A stretch of 47,931 nt of DNA from Shewanella profunda (GCF_023283765.1 NZ_JAKILG010000039.1:1-47931), one strand, 5' to 3'; counted from the first letter of the stretch, positions 9,433 through 20,219 are shown. Translations and numbers: made by a program. The notes: a model not told the origin generated them from the letters alone.

Positions 9433-9957
9433 ATGATCCTTTTTGATTTTAGAACGTTAGATGCCGCGAAGCCTTGGTATAGTGTGAGTGATACTGTTAT
9501 GGGTGGTTTATCCCGCAGTAAAATGACACTTTCACCCTCAGGCTATGGGGTGTTTAGTGGGCATGTGTCGCTCGCCAATGGCGGTGGTTTTGCCTCGGTT
9601 CGTGCTGAGTTTACGCCTATTGATCTAAGCTCTTATACTGGAGTTTACCTCGATCTCGATGGCAGTCGAGCCAAACACTATAAAGTGAATCTTAAGGATG
9701 TAGGTACTCCTCAAAGTACCGTTTACCAAGCCCCTATGCCAGCTCCCTGTCATCAAGTCTTTGGTCTTGATGCAACGAGCGCACTTAACTGGCAGCGTAT
9801 TGAAATCCCCTTCAGTGATTTTTTGCCCCAATGTCGGGGAAAACCTATTTCCCGTGTGGCAATAGACTTAAGCCAGCTTTGTAGCCTAGGGCTGGTGATT
9901 GGTGCCCAGCAGAGTGGTGATTTTTCGTTAAAGATTAAAACGATTGGCTGCTATTGA
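9433..9957 (+). CDS. CIA30-family protein (NADH dehydrogenase-associated CIA30-like)
   Basis: 174-residue protein with the CIA30 fold: the N-terminal signature VSDTVMGGLSRSK at about 17-29, the GGGFAS loop near 54, and a jelly-roll-like remainder with PFSDFLP. Bacterial members have no settled function; the mitochondrial relative helps assemble complex I. An upstream extension to 9406 would run through the terminator T-tract, so ATG at 9433, preceded by GGGAGT, is the sensible start. It ends close to the oppositely oriented GH109 remnant. Confidence 0.82.
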   Translation: MILFDFRTLDAAKPWYSVSDTVMGGLSRSKMTLSPSGYGVFSGHVSLANGGGFASVRAEFTPIDLSSYTGVYLDLDGSRAKHYKVNLKDVGTPQSTVYQAPMPAPCHQVFGLDATSALNWQRIEIPFSDFLPQCRGKPISRVAIDLSQLCSLGLVIGAQQSGDFSLKIKTIGCY

Positions 9958-10023
9958 TGGTGAGTGGGTATGTCACATAATCAATTGCAGTCAGCCGATA
10001 AGGATAAGATTGCCTCTTAATAC

Positions 10024-10575
10024 TTAAGCGCCAACGATCCCTAAGGGGCGGGCATCTTCCCATACGCCGCGGGTAAAATCAGGGAAAGTCACTGAATTAC
10101 TGCGATCATTAACCGATTGCTCACTTAAAATATTGACCACTGACCAAGAGGCTGCATCGTACACATCTTGATCTAATGCCTCACCATTACGTAAGCAATA
10201 CACCATTCGCCACAACATCACAAAATCCATTCCACCGTGACCACCGTTGATCTCAGCTTCTTTGCCTATGCGTTTCCATAGGGGATGATCGTATTTGTCG
10301 TACCACTTTTGCATATCCATATCCCATTCATGATAGCTTTTTCCAAAGCCTCCGAGTTCAAGTGCAATGCGATTAGGGAAACCCGCAAACACGCCATTTG
10401 TTCCTTGAATAAGATTATGACGGCTGTAAGGTCTCGGCGTTGTAGTGTCATGTTGCACCATGATAGTTCGACCTTTAATGGTTTTAATCAGGCTGGTATT
10501 AATATCACCATTAATGTACTTGAGCTGATTACGCCCATGATCGGCGGTGAATATTATGCATAGCGCTTCCTGCAT
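10024..10575 (-). pseudogene. Truncated GH109 / Gfo-Idh-MocA family protein (C-terminal fragment)
   Basis: The 183-codon frame matches the C-terminal part of Gfo/Idh/MocA-type glycoside hydrolase family 109 proteins (alpha-N-acetylgalactosaminidase type, usually about 450 residues). Recognisable segments are [40 protein letters not shown], the HGGMDFVM motif and the conserved ending [19 protein letters not shown]. The N-terminal Rossmann NAD-binding domain is absent. The first residues of the frame look unrelated, and the preceding 300 bases show no trace of it. This is most likely a deletion remnant and not functional. Family identification is fairly firm; loss of function is inferred from the missing half. 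Confidence 0.8.
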
Positions 10576-10880
10576 TATTTTTTGTTATGTAGGGGTATTG
10601 GCTTATTTGTTATATCAGAAACCCCATTAGAATTGGCAATAAAAGATGTAAAAAGCTCGTTCATTAGAGCAGCTAAATCATTTCGCTATCTTTACTTTAG
10701 CGATAGGTAAATAGTGATAAAGATCGCGTTTTTATTTTTAGATTAAGTTACACTGCCGATTAATTAGTCAAAGGTATTTATCTTTTATATTTTAAATATT
10801 TAGCAAATTTAAATTAACCAAAAAGTTACATTTCACGGTCGATTTGACGTAATTTGCTTCGGTGGGGAGTAAAGAGTTAA
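10576..10880. other. AT-rich intergenic stretch between the GH109 remnant and an unknown gene
   Basis: About 305 AT-rich bases with stops in all frames. No residue of the missing GH109 N-terminus is visible. It must hold the promoter of the plus-strand gene at 10881, but no -35/-10 pair stands out. Confidence 0.5.
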
Positions 10881-11315
10881 ATGGGTTCTATGCTTAATGT
10901 ATTACCACAACTGACTTTCACTTTAGGTGATTGGGTATTGCATAAGGATATCAGGATGTCTGGGATTGAAAAACGCCGTCGCCTTCACTGGCGGGAGACA
11001 GATATGCAAAATCGTGAAATTATTGGTCGTTGGCTGGATGAACGTCCTTTATTAGGTGACAAAATCACCCTGTATAAAGAGGACACCAAGTATTTTTTAG
11101 AAACATGGTTTAGCGATGGCTGCCATAGTTTAGATGAAGTCCTTATGACAGATACGTCTGAAGGTCATAAAGTAGAAGATGTGGGCGGTAATTTTTTTGG
11201 TGAGTTTTTTATTGTTACCCCAACACAGCAACTGCAATTTTGTAATGAGCAGGGCTGCTATTTCCAGGTTGACAAATTAATGGCTGATATCGATTTTGGT
11301 CAGCGAGTCGCTTAA
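10881..11315 (+). CDS. Conserved hypothetical protein, 144 residues
   Basis: I do not recognise this protein. It is soluble, with no signal peptide or membrane segment. It is rich in Trp, Asp and Glu, has a basic patch (EKRRRLHWRE, about 30-39), and has an acidic second half. Two cysteines near the C-terminus lie in FCNEQGCYF. Codon use is like that of its neighbours, and it has a GGGGAG sequence upstream and a terminator downstream, so it looks like a real single gene. A second in-frame ATG lies at 10890. Confidence 0.7.
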   Translation: MGSMLNVLPQLTFTLGDWVLHKDIRMSGIEKRRRLHWRETDMQNREIIGRWLDERPLLGDKITLYKEDTKYFLETWFSDGCHSLDEVLMTDTSEGHKVEDVGGNFFGEFFIVTPTQQLQFCNEQGCYFQVDKLMADIDFGQRVA

Positions 11316-11339
11316 GTTTATTCACTTATTCTGTATCTA

Positions 11340-11364
11340 AAAGGTCGCCTTAAAGGCGACCTTT
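11340..11364. terminator. Bidirectional terminator between convergent genes
   Basis: The inverted repeat AAAGGTCGCCT (11340-11350) / AGGCGACCTTT (11354-11364) has a very short loop and T/A-rich flanks. It lies between the plus-strand unknown gene and the minus-strand pseudouridine synthase gene and probably ends both transcripts. Confidence 0.8.
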
Positions 11365-11381
11365 GTGTTTATTTGGCATCA

Positions 11382-12053
11382 TTATTCATTAAAAGGATGT
11401 TTGCTGCTAAAGCTCATAGCCTTACTTGAATAGGGATGGCTAAAACTAAGGCTTTGGGCATGTAAGCATAGACGGGGTTTGGCGGCGATCACTTCTGCAT
11501 CACCGTAAAACTCATCGCCTAAGATAGGATGCCCTAAGGCAAGCATATGTACTCGGAGTTGGTGGGTTCGGCCAGTTTCTGGAGTGAGTTCAACTAAGGT
11601 GCTGTTTTCCCTACGTTCCAATACGCGATAATGGGTAATGGCGCTCTTACCGCCGGGTTCTCCCACTAGCAGCGCTTTTTGATAGGGAGGATGCTCACTG
11701 TCTGGCGCAATAGCCAATGTGATCATTCCCTGTTCCTGCGGCATATACCCCATTACCTCGGCAATATAAATCTTCTTACTTTGCCTATCCTGAAACTGAG
11801 TTTTTAAATGCGACTCGGCTTTTTTATTACGGGCGAACACCATAATACCCGAGGTCGCGCAGTCGAGCCGATGCACTAAAATCGTTTCTGGATATAGGGC
11901 TTGTAAGCGGGTTAACGCGCAATCAGAGGTGTGAGCCGCTCGACCCGGATTAGACAATAATCCAGAAGGTTTATTGATAATAATCAAGTCTCTATCTTTA
12001 TAGCGGATGTCTAGCCAGGGAACTGCTGGGGGCTGGTAATCAAATATCTGCAT
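11382..12053 (-). CDS. rluA: RluA-family RNA pseudouridine synthase
   Basis: 223-residue pseudouridine synthase resembling E. coli RluA, which modifies U746 of 23S rRNA and U32 of some tRNAs. The catalytic motif HRLDCATSG carries the conserved aspartate near residue 62. NKPSGLLSNPGR near residue 26, GRTHQLRVHM and LGHPILGD are family landmarks. A longer frame opens at 12122, but the ATG at 12053 is preceded by AGGAC and gives an N-terminus that aligns with RluA (QPPAVPW against NPPQEPW), so I prefer it. Assignment to RluA rather than another family member is likely but not certain. Confidence 0.87.
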   Translation of the reverse strand: MQIFDYQPPAVPWLDIRYKDRDLIIINKPSGLLSNPGRAAHTSDCALTRLQALYPETILVHRLDCATSGIMVFARNKKAESHLKTQFQDRQSKKIYIAEVMGYMPQEQGMITLAIAPDSEHPPYQKALLVGEPGGKSAITHYRVLERRENSTLVELTPETGRTHQLRVHMLALGHPILGDEFYGDAEVIAAKPRLCLHAQSLSFSHPYSSKAMSFSSKHPFNE

Positions 12054-12233
12054 CTTGTCCTCATCTTTACGCGGCAATACTAGCAAAATTTCCGAGGGTA
12101 AACAGCCATTCTCTATATCCATTACCTTGTTCAGGAGATCTTGTTCTAATCACCGGGCTCTGATTATCGCTCCTCTAACAAAAGAGGCGCTACAAAATAT
12201 TCTTGAAAGAGGACGGGGTAAATTGCAGGGCGG

Positions 12234-12788
12234 TTAAAATTTTGCCAGCCATAATCGGAATTTCATACCTAGAGTGGAAGTGACCCCTGATGTGACATAA
12301 CGAATTTGTCCTTCATTGTCGACAATATAAATGGCTGGAAATGCCATAGCCCCCCAAGCGTGACTTTGTGCTCCGTTATCATCATTTAACACGGGAAAAT
12401 GATATTGATGCTCTGCCATAAAAGATTGAACTTCTGTATCGCTGCCAGATGCAACCGCAACGGAAATGACCCTGTGACTTTCACTTACGCTTTCAACCAT
12501 AGGGGAGGTGATGCGACACACTGGGCACCAAGTTCCCCAAAAATACACTAGCGTCGGCGTGGTATTGTTAGTCGATAGCGCAAGTTGAGAACCATCGATA
12601 GCGATCCCACTTAAGGCCGGTGCTGGCCCCGTTACCATATCCCGCTGCAGATAACTCCCCATGACATAAAACACTATGCTAATTAGGGCGAGATCTCGAA
12701 GTTGCTTTAACCAAAACTGAGGACTTTTCAATCTTTGTTGCCAGCTTGGTTTTGGTATTGGATTGGATGGAGTATTAGGTGATATCAC
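12234..12788 (-). CDS. Membrane-anchored thioredoxin-like protein (TlpA/ScsD type)
   Basis: 184 residues: a basic cytoplasmic N-terminus, one membrane anchor at about 30-48 (LRDLALISIVFYVMGSYL), then a periplasmic thioredoxin fold with active site WCPVC near residue 91. The cis-proline is in the segment AMAFPAIYIVD. It probably reduces or oxidises disulfides in periplasmic proteins. The CPVC dipeptide is that of suppressor-of-copper-sensitivity D-like proteins, but no scs partner genes are adjacent. The stop lies about 180 bases before the rluA start on the same strand. Confidence 0.85.
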   Translation of the reverse strand: MISPNTPSNPIPKPSWQQRLKSPQFWLKQLRDLALISIVFYVMGSYLQRDMVTGPAPALSGIAIDGSQLALSTNNTTPTLVYFWGTWCPVCRITSPMVESVSESHRVISVAVASGSDTEVQSFMAEHQYHFPVLNDDNGAQSHAWGAMAFPAIYIVDNEGQIRYVTSGVTSTLGMKFRLWLAKF

Positions 12789-12880
12789 ATTGCGTTCTTA
12801 TAGTCAGTGGTCATGAAAGGGATCCTATCAACAAGGAGCATCAGCTTAGGCCTGTTGGCTTAAATGAGCCAGATTGATCC

Positions 12881-13495
12881 CTAAGGCAAAAATTCAGAGG
12901 GTGTTTTACGGCTCCATATACGGGTATAGGCCATTAATTGTGGATAAAAAGTGCGGAACGCTGTTTCGATTTCTATCTGCATTTTATTGAGCACTTTATG
13001 GGCATCTTTAAACAACGCTGCCTGTGGATGCTGCTTTGCCACTTGTGCTAAGGCTTGTTGTAATCCTTTTTCCGTGGTGTAGCTGCCAAGCCAGTCTTCG
13101 CTGCGCATCGTGGGTAGGAGCTTAAATAGTGCCTCTGGATGATATTTATCAACGCCTTGCGCAGCAAAAGTATCTAAAGCGTCATAGGCCTTGCTGCTAA
13201 ATTCATCCAAAGGTTGGTGGTGATATTCTTCCCAGTAGTAGGCTAAATAGTGATCGAAACTTACTGCCATAAGCTCTGTTGCTATGCTTCTTAATGGCGC
13301 AGGAAAGGATTCCATTAACTCTATGGTGAGTTCGTGGCTGGCACAGAGTGTATTAATCTCTTGGTTTAGCCATAAAGCTTGGCGTAATTCAATGGGTGCT
13401 TGCGCAATTGGTGCTTGAATATAGTTACCCGTCACATTAGCTGCAAGGTGGGTTTTACTGATGTCGGCGAGATGTAAGTGCGTAAGAAAATTCAT
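12881..13495 (-). CDS. acpH: Acyl carrier protein phosphodiesterase (AcpH family)
   Basis: 204-residue member of the AcpH/DUF479 family, which removes the 4'-phosphopantetheine group from holo-ACP and so turns over the prosthetic group of fatty acid synthesis. The N-terminus MNFLTHLHLA is almost the same as in E. coli AcpH. The metal-binding pattern includes H in THLHLAD and the SFDHYLAYYW segment, matching the D-H-L pair of the family. A frame opening at 13516 adds seven residues; ATG at 13495 fits the family start better. Confidence 0.87.
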   Translation of the reverse strand: MNFLTHLHLADISKTHLAANVTGNYIQAPIAQAPIELRQALWLNQEINTLCASHELTIELMESFPAPLRSIATELMAVSFDHYLAYYWEEYHHQPLDEFSSKAYDALDTFAAQGVDKYHPEALFKLLPTMRSEDWLGSYTTEKGLQQALAQVAKQHPQAALFKDAHKVLNKMQIEIETAFRTFYPQLMAYTRIWSRKTPSEFLP

Positions 13496-13703
13496 ATTTT
13501 GTGCTTGGTTAACCACGTCGGTTCACGGTATCATGCACAGCCGCGCTTAGGAAAGCGCGGAAGCTAAAAATACTGTATTTTTTCACTTTTCATTGATAGC
13601 CACTTTTTATTCACCATGAATAATCCTAGCTAGTCTAAACGCTGATATAGCAATCAATAGACAAAAAGTGAAATTAAATCAATAACCTTTTTTAGGATCA
13701 TGG

Positions 13704-13919
13704 ATGATGTGGAACTGGTTCCGTAAAGTTTTCGGTAAAACCGAGCAGCCTAAGCGCAAAAAAGTGCTTGTAGATATTCCCTTTGAACAACACAGTTTCA
13801 GTTTGGATGATTTTGCCCGTTCGCGACCTAAATTCCATGCCGATGACAATCTGTCCCAAGATGACGTAACCCCTGCGGAACCAGATCGAGAAGTTGAGGC
13901 TGGCAATAAGTCATCTTGA
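13704..13919 (+). CDS. Small hypothetical protein upstream of queA
   Basis: 71 residues: a short aromatic/basic N-terminus ([12 protein letters not shown]), a basic stretch, then a mostly acidic, probably disordered tail. The start is supported by TAGGA six bases upstream. I do not recognise it. It ends 56 bases before the preferred queA start, on the same strand, and may be co-transcribed with queA. The amphipathic N-terminus could touch the membrane, but this is speculation. Confidence 0.6.
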   Translation: MMWNWFRKVFGKTEQPKRKKVLVDIPFEQHSFSLDDFARSRPKFHADDNLSQDDVTPAEPDREVEAGNKSS

Positions 13920-13975
13920 TCTTATTGGCCTCTAACCATAGACTAGCCGCCGTTCTAAGCTACCTAGAGGCCAAT

Positions 13976-15013
13976 ATGCGCGTTGCAGACTTTTCTTTCG
14001 ATCTCCCCGATGAGCTGATCGCTCGTTATCCTATGGCGCAGCGTAATGCATCACGTCTGTTAACCTTAGACGGCAACTCAGGCGCCTTAGGCGACAAACA
14101 GTTTACCGATCTGCTGGCAATGATAAATCCCGGCGATTTAATGGTGTTCAACAATACTCGCGTGATCCCCGCACGTATGTTTGGCCAAAAGGCCAGCGGC
14201 GGCAAGTTGGAGATCTTAGTCGAGCGTATGCTCGATGATAAGCGTATCCTCGCCCATGTTCGCAGCTCAAAATCCCCTAAAGTCGATTCGTTAATCCATC
14301 TTGACGGGGGCTATCAAATGAAGATGGTTGCCCGCCACGATACTTTGTTTGAACTTGAGCTGTTATCTGAGTTAACCATCTTAGAAGTACTCGACGCGGT
14401 AGGGCATATGCCATTACCTCCTTATATCGATAGACCCGATGAAGATGCCGACAAAGAGCGCTATCAAACGGTTTATAACCAAAACCCAGGTGCGGTTGCG
14501 GCGCCTACTGCGGGCTTACATTTTGACGATGCCATGCTCGAAGCATTAAAAGCCAAGGGCGTCAATATTGCCTTTGTGACTTTGCATGTGGGCGCGGGAA
14601 CGTTTCAGCCGGTGCGCGTTGATACCATTCTTGAACACAAAATGCATTCCGAGTGGGCGAATGTGCCGCAGGATGTAATCGATTTAATCGCGCAAACTAA
14701 AGCTGCGGGTAAACGTGTTGTGGCAGTGGGAACAACGTCAGTGCGCTCACTCGAGAGTGCGGCGCGTGCAAGCCTTGGTGAGCTTAAAACTTTTAGTGGC
14801 GATACCGACATTTTTATTTACCCTGGTTATCAATTCCAAGTTGTGGATGCGATGGTGACAAATTTTCATCTGCCTGAATCGACTTTGATTATGTTGGTCA
14901 GCGCTTTTGCAGGTTTTGATCATGTGATGACGGCGTATCAACATGCTATCACCCAAAAATATCGTTTCTTTAGCTACGGCGATGCCATGTTTGTGACGAA
15001 AAAAGCCCACTAA
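13976..15013 (+). CDS. queA: S-adenosylmethionine:tRNA ribosyltransferase-isomerase
   Basis: 345-residue enzyme of queuosine synthesis. It transfers and rearranges the ribose of S-adenosylmethionine onto preQ1 already in tRNA to give epoxyqueuosine. Landmarks are the start [38 protein letters not shown] and [18 protein letters not shown]. An in-frame codon at 13916 would add 20 residues, but the ATG at 13976 follows AGAGG and matches the family start. tgt, the preceding enzyme of the pathway, lies downstream behind a hairpin. Confidence 0.96.
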   Translation: MRVADFSFDLPDELIARYPMAQRNASRLLTLDGNSGALGDKQFTDLLAMINPGDLMVFNNTRVIPARMFGQKASGGKLEILVERMLDDKRILAHVRSSKSPKVDSLIHLDGGYQMKMVARHDTLFELELLSELTILEVLDAVGHMPLPPYIDRPDEDADKERYQTVYNQNPGAVAAPTAGLHFDDAMLEALKAKGVNIAFVTLHVGAGTFQPVRVDTILEHKMHSEWANVPQDVIDLIAQTKAAGKRVVAVGTTSVRSLESAARASLGELKTFSGDTDIFIYPGYQFQVVDAMVTNFHLPESTLIMLVSAFAGFDHVMTAYQHAITQKYRFFSYGDAMFVTKKAH

Positions 15014-15035
15014 ACTAAGATTTTGTTTTAAAATA

Positions 15036-15068
15036 GCCGCCCAAATGAGTTTGAGCGGCAATTTTTTT
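15036..15068 (+). terminator. Terminator between queA and tgt
   Basis: The stem GCCGC (15036-15040) pairs with GCGGC (15055-15059), extended inside by CAAA/TTTG after one mismatch, and followed by seven T residues. It suggests that tgt has its own promoter in the roughly 105 bases that follow, with partial read-through possible. Confidence 0.7.
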
Positions 15069-15170
15069 ATCTATAGGGTTGAACCTTTTAGATCTGTCCC
15101 TATCTCTATTGTTAATCTAAATGGCGCTTGCCATTAAAAATGTAGTCAGACTGTTTATCTGGCGAGGTGA

Positions 15171-16298
<1,128 letters not shown>

Positions 16299-16324
16299 TT
16301 TTTTGCTAATAAGAAGAGAAAACT

Positions 16325-16657
16325 ATGTTTATTTCAAATGCATATGCAAGCGCAGCTGGCGCCCCACAGGGTGGCGGCACGATGGAACTGATTTTCATGC
16401 TGGCGATTTTCGGCCTGATTTTCTATTTCATGATTTTCCGTCCGCAATCAAAACGCGTTAAAGAGCATAAAAACCTGATGTCATCATTAGGTAAAGGCGA
16501 TGAAGTGCTGACCAGTGGCGGGATTTTAGGCAAGATTGCAAAAATCAGCGATGAAACTGATTACGTGTTATTGAGCCTTAACGACACGACTCAAATTACG
16601 ATCAAGAAAGACTATATTGCAGCTGTATTGCCTAAGGGCTCTATCCAGTCGTTGTAA
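16325..16657 (+). CDS. yajC: Sec translocase accessory subunit YajC
   Basis: 110-residue inner-membrane protein with one transmembrane helix at about 21-40 ([17 protein letters not shown]), followed by the family hallmark [13 protein letters not shown] and a small cytoplasmic domain. YajC associates with SecD and SecF in the holo-translocon. The gene is 27 bases after tgt and 17 before secD, consistent with one operon. Confidence 0.96.
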   Translation: MFISNAYASAAGAPQGGGTMELIFMLAIFGLIFYFMIFRPQSKRVKEHKNLMSSLGKGDEVLTSGGILGKIAKISDETDYVLLSLNDTTQITIKKDYIAAVLPKGSIQSL

Positions 16658-16674
16658 GCCAAGAGGGCTCAGGC

Positions 16675-18525
16675 GTGTTAAATAAATACCCAATGTGGAA
16701 AAACATTATGGTGATGCTCGTCATCGCCATAGGTTGTTTCTATGCCGTACCGAACCTTTTTGGTGAAGATCACGCGGTGCAAGTGGTGGCGACTCGAGGT
16801 GCAGAAGTAACTGCATCAACCCAAGCCAAAGTGAACGAGCTGTTAGCCGGTAAGGGCATTGCGGTAAAGCGCTCTGAGCTTGAAAAAGGCCAATTGTTGG
16901 TTCGCGTACAAAACGCGGATCAACAATTATTAGCAAAAGAAGCGATTGCTGAAAGTTTAGGCGACAAGTTTAGTGTCGCGCTCAACTTAGCCCCGGCGAC
17001 ACCGCTGTGGCTAGAGTCCATGGGCGGCAGCCCAATGAAACTCGGTCTTGACCTTCGCGGTGGTGTGCACTTCTTAATGGAAGTGGATATGGGTGAAGCC
17101 ATCCGTAAGATGGAAGAGGCCAAGGTTGCTGACTTTCGCTCGCAATTACGTGAAGAAACAATCCGTTATGCAGGCATTCGTGTTAATGCCACTGGGATTG
17201 AAATTAAATTCCGTGATGCCGAAAGTTTAGCCAATGCCGAGCGTTTCCTTAAGTCTCGCAGTAACGATATGGTGTTTAGCGATGTGAGCCGTGGCGAAGA
17301 TTTCGCGCTGCAAGCAGTGATGAGTGAAACCTATCTTAAGCAGATTAAAGAAGAAGCACTGCAACAAAACATTACCACCATTCGTAACCGTGTTAACGAG
17401 TTGGGCGTGGCTGAGCCTGTAGTACAACGTCAAGGTGCCGAGCGCATTATCGTTGAGCTACCAGGGGTACAAGATACCGCGCGCGCTAAAGAAATCCTAG
17501 GGGCAACCGCATCGATTGAATTCCACATGGTGGATGACAAAGCGGACCCTAATGCTGCGCAATCAGGTCGTTTATCTGCGGGGTCTGAAGTATATCAACG
17601 CCGTGAAGGCGGCCAAGTGGTATTGAAAAAAGAAGTGATGTTAACGGGTGATCATATCACTGGCGCGCAGCCTAGCTTTGACCAATACAGCCGTCCACAG
17701 GTGAGCATTAACCTTGATGCCAAAGGTGGCACCATTTTCTCTGACGTGACTAAGGACAACATAGGCAAGCCTATGGCAACCTTATTCATTGAGTATAAAG
17801 ACAGTGGTGAACGTAACGCCGATGGCAGCGTGAAAATGCAGAAAATCCAAGAAGTGATTTCTGTGGCAACCATTCAAGCGCGCTTAGGCCGTAACTTCGT
17901 TATCACTGGCTTAAGCCACGGTGAAGCACAAAATCTCGCCTTATTGTTACGTGCTGGAGCCTTGATTGCGCCCGTATCAATTGTAGAAGAACGTACCATT
18001 GGCCCAAGCTTAGGCGCTGAAAACATCCAAAACGGCGTGCAGGCCATGGTGTGGGGTATGGCAGTCGTCTTAGTCTTTATGCTGGTGTACTACCGTGGCT
18101 TTGGTCTTATCGCCAACCTCGCTTTAACCGCAAACTTAGTCATGGTCGTGGGCGTAATGTCGATGATCCCTGGCGCTGTATTAACCCTTCCAGGTATTGC
18201 GGGTATGGTGTTGACCGTTGGTATGGCGGTTGACGGCAACGTGCTGATTTATGAACGTATCCGTGAGGAACTGCGTGCAGGACGTAGTGTACAACAGGCC
18301 ATCCATGAAGGTTATGGTAATGCATTCTCAACGATTGCCGATGCGAACATCACCACTTTCCTCACAGCGTTAATTTTATTTGCTGTGGGTACTGGGGCGG
18401 TTAAGGGCTTCGCTGTGACCTTGATGATCGGTATTGCGACTTCAATGTTCACCGCCATCGTGGGTACTCGCTCTATCGTGAATGCGATTTGGGGCGGTAA
18501 GCGCGTGAAGACACTGTCTATCTAA
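16675..18525 (+). CDS. secD: Protein translocase subunit SecD
   Basis: 616-residue subunit (E. coli 615) of the proton-driven SecDF motor that pulls proteins out of the SecYEG channel on the periplasmic side. One N-terminal membrane helix is followed by the large P1 periplasmic domain with the conserved [11 protein letters not shown] near residue 122, and then five C-terminal helices with [17 protein letters not shown] near 518. Translation starts at GTG 16675, behind a GAGGG sequence. The secF start follows within 15 bases. Confidence 0.97.
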   Translation: MLNKYPMWKNIMVMLVIAIGCFYAVPNLFGEDHAVQVVATRGAEVTASTQAKVNELLAGKGIAVKRSELEKGQLLVRVQNADQQLLAKEAIAESLGDKFSVALNLAPATPLWLESMGGSPMKLGLDLRGGVHFLMEVDMGEAIRKMEEAKVADFRSQLREETIRYAGIRVNATGIEIKFRDAESLANAERFLKSRSNDMVFSDVSRGEDFALQAVMSETYLKQIKEEALQQNITTIRNRVNELGVAEPVVQRQGAERIIVELPGVQDTARAKEILGATASIEFHMVDDKADPNAAQSGRLSAGSEVYQRREGGQVVLKKEVMLTGDHITGAQPSFDQYSRPQVSINLDAKGGTIFSDVTKDNIGKPMATLFIEYKDSGERNADGSVKMQKIQEVISVATIQARLGRNFVITGLSHGEAQNLALLLRAGALIAPVSIVEERTIGPSLGAENIQNGVQAMVWGMAVVLVFMLVYYRGFGLIANLALTANLVMVVGVMSMIPGAVLTLPGIAGMVLTVGMAVDGNVLIYERIREELRAGRSVQQAIHEGYGNAFSTIADANITTFLTALILFAVGTGAVKGFAVTLMIGIATSMFTAIVGTRSIVNAIWGGKRVKTLSI

Positions 18526-18537
18526 GGGGAAGTGACA

Positions 18538-19485
18538 ATGCTTGAGATTTTATCTTTAAAAAAGACGGTAAACTTCCTCCGTCACGCTTTGCCTATCAGC
18601 ATAATGTCGGCTCTGTTAGTGCTCGGCTCGCTGGTGTCACTCGCGACCAACGGTATTAACTGGGGGCTCGATTTCACTGGTGGTACCGTCGTTGAAATGG
18701 AGTTTACTCAGCCTGTTGATTTGAATGCATTGCGTGTGCAACTGACAACGCCTGACTCTGAAGGCGCAATAGTACAAAACTTCGGTTCTAGCCGTGATGT
18801 ATTAGTGCGTTTACAGGTTAAAGAAGGCGTGAAGAGTGATGTGCAGGTTAAGTCTGTGATGACGGCTGCACAGCAAGTTGATCCACAAGTGCAACAGAAG
18901 CGCGTTGAGTTCGTTGGTCCACAAGTGGGCAAAGAGCTGGCAGAGCAAGGTGGTTTAGCGGTATTAGTCGCGCTGATCTGTATTATGATCTACGTGTCGT
19001 TCCGCTTTGAGTGGCGCTTAGCTTTTGGGTCTGTGGCGGCATTGGCACACGATGTTATCGTAACCTTAGGGGTATTTTCGCTATTCCAACTGGAATTCGA
19101 TTTGACCGTGCTCGCGGGGTTGTTAACCGTGGTGGGTTACTCACTCAACGATACTATTGTGGTATTTGACCGGATCCGTGAAAACTTCCTTAAGATGCGT
19201 AAGAGTGAACCAGAAGAGGTCGTTAACACCTCCATCACTCAAACCATGAGCCGTACTATTATCACCACTGGTACAACCTTAGTGGTAGTCGTGGCGCTGT
19301 TCCTTAAGGGGGGCACTATGATCCACGGGTTTGCGACTGCATTGCTGATGGGTATTTTTGTGGGTACCTATTCTTCAATTTATGTGGCGAGTTTCTTAGC
19401 CATTAAACTGGGGATTAATCGCGAGCATATGATGCCAGTTGAAATTGAGAAAGAAGGCGCCGATCAACCTCCTATGATGCCTTAA
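18538..19485 (+). CDS. secF: Protein translocase subunit SecF
   Basis: 315-residue partner of SecD. The family motif GLDFTGGTVVEMEF is near residue 40 and GYSLNDTIVVFDRIRE near 200, with six predicted helices. A GTG at 18532 is in frame, but it abuts the ribosome binding site AAGGGGA (18524-18530). The ATG at 18538 has correct spacing and is preferred. The gene ends the operon, and a strong terminator follows. Confidence 0.96.
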   Translation: MLEILSLKKTVNFLRHALPISIMSALLVLGSLVSLATNGINWGLDFTGGTVVEMEFTQPVDLNALRVQLTTPDSEGAIVQNFGSSRDVLVRLQVKEGVKSDVQVKSVMTAAQQVDPQVQQKRVEFVGPQVGKELAEQGGLAVLVALICIMIYVSFRFEWRLAFGSVAALAHDVIVTLGVFSLFQLEFDLTVLAGLLTVVGYSLNDTIVVFDRIRENFLKMRKSEPEEVVNTSITQTMSRTIITTGTTLVVVVALFLKGGTMIHGFATALLMGIFVGTYSSIYVASFLAIKLGINREHMMPVEIEKEGADQPPMMP

Positions 19486-19501
19486 CGGCTCCGTTGGGAT
19501 A

Positions 19502-19530
19502 AAAACCACCTTTGTAAGGTGGTTTTTTTT
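19502..19530 (+). terminator. Terminator of the yajC-secDF operon
   Basis: The stem AAAACCACCTT (19502-19512) pairs with AAGGTGGTTTT (19516-19526) and runs into eight T residues. It begins 17 bases after the secF stop. Confidence 0.9.
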
Positions 19531-19662
19531 ATCTTGTTTTTCAGGTAGTACAAACATTCTGCTAGCTATCTCACAAAGTTATAGTCAGTAATGCTGTAAA
19601 AAGTGAATGTTAATTAAATTAACAACTGGTGTAAAAAACAGCGCTCGACAGGCTCGGCTATT

Positions 19663-19717
19663 TAGCAGTAGGATGTCGGCAACCCGTATTCTTGATAGTT
19701 GTAGCAGTAGGATGTCG
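19663..19717. repeat. Imperfectly spaced 16-bp direct repeat before the DUF2007 gene
   Basis: TAGCAGTAGGATGTCG occurs at 19663-19678 and again, identical, at 19702-19717. The second copy contains the ribosome binding site (TAGGA) of the gene at 19719. The 39-base period suggests a short local duplication. Confidence 0.8.
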
Positions 19718-19718
19718 C

Positions 19719-20036
19719 ATGGAAGAACGTAAGAATTTAGTTGCTGGTGGAAATTTATTACAGGCCCATACATGGAAAGGACTTTTGGAAGCTTGTGGTA
19801 TTCATGTTGAATTACGTGGCGAAGCATTATTAGGTGGTATCGGTGAGTTACCAACGGATATGCACAATGTGGAATTATGGGTTGCTGAATCGCAATATAT
19901 GTTGGCTAAGGCCCAATTAAGTGCTTTAGATGTGGTGAGCCCACAATGGCAGTGTGTGCAATGCCATGAGTTAAATGATGGTAATTTTGAATTGTGTTGG
20001 CAATGTAGCTCTGAACGCAGTGAAAGCCACAATTAG
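19719..20036 (+). CDS. DUF2007-type protein with C-terminal zinc ribbon
   Basis: 105-residue small protein. The N-terminal half (VAGGNLLQAHTWKGLLEACG and the following ELRGEALLGGIGELP) resembles DUF2007, a family often labelled putative signal-transducing proteins. The C-terminal part carries two CXXC pairs, CVQC and CWQC, as in RanBP2-like zinc ribbons, and should bind one Zn. ATG at 19719 follows TAGGA at six bases; an upstream in-frame start at 19692 lacks support. Its function is not known to me. It stands alone after the sec operon terminator. Confidence 0.78.
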   Translation: MEERKNLVAGGNLLQAHTWKGLLEACGIHVELRGEALLGGIGELPTDMHNVELWVAESQYMLAKAQLSALDVVSPQWQCVQCHELNDGNFELCWQCSSERSESHN

Positions 20037-20219
20037 TTAGTTGTAGTCTGTGAGCTAATATTTCCTTATTAATATCCGTTAAAACCCAGTGTTATTATTC
20101 TAATTGAGTATAATCACCAGCTTAAGTGAGTATAGAAGCCTGCGGTACACAGGATACTCGAAGTGAAGCAATAATTCCTCTATTAGGATTAAGGCGATTT
20201 AGCTTTAGGATTGAATCTA

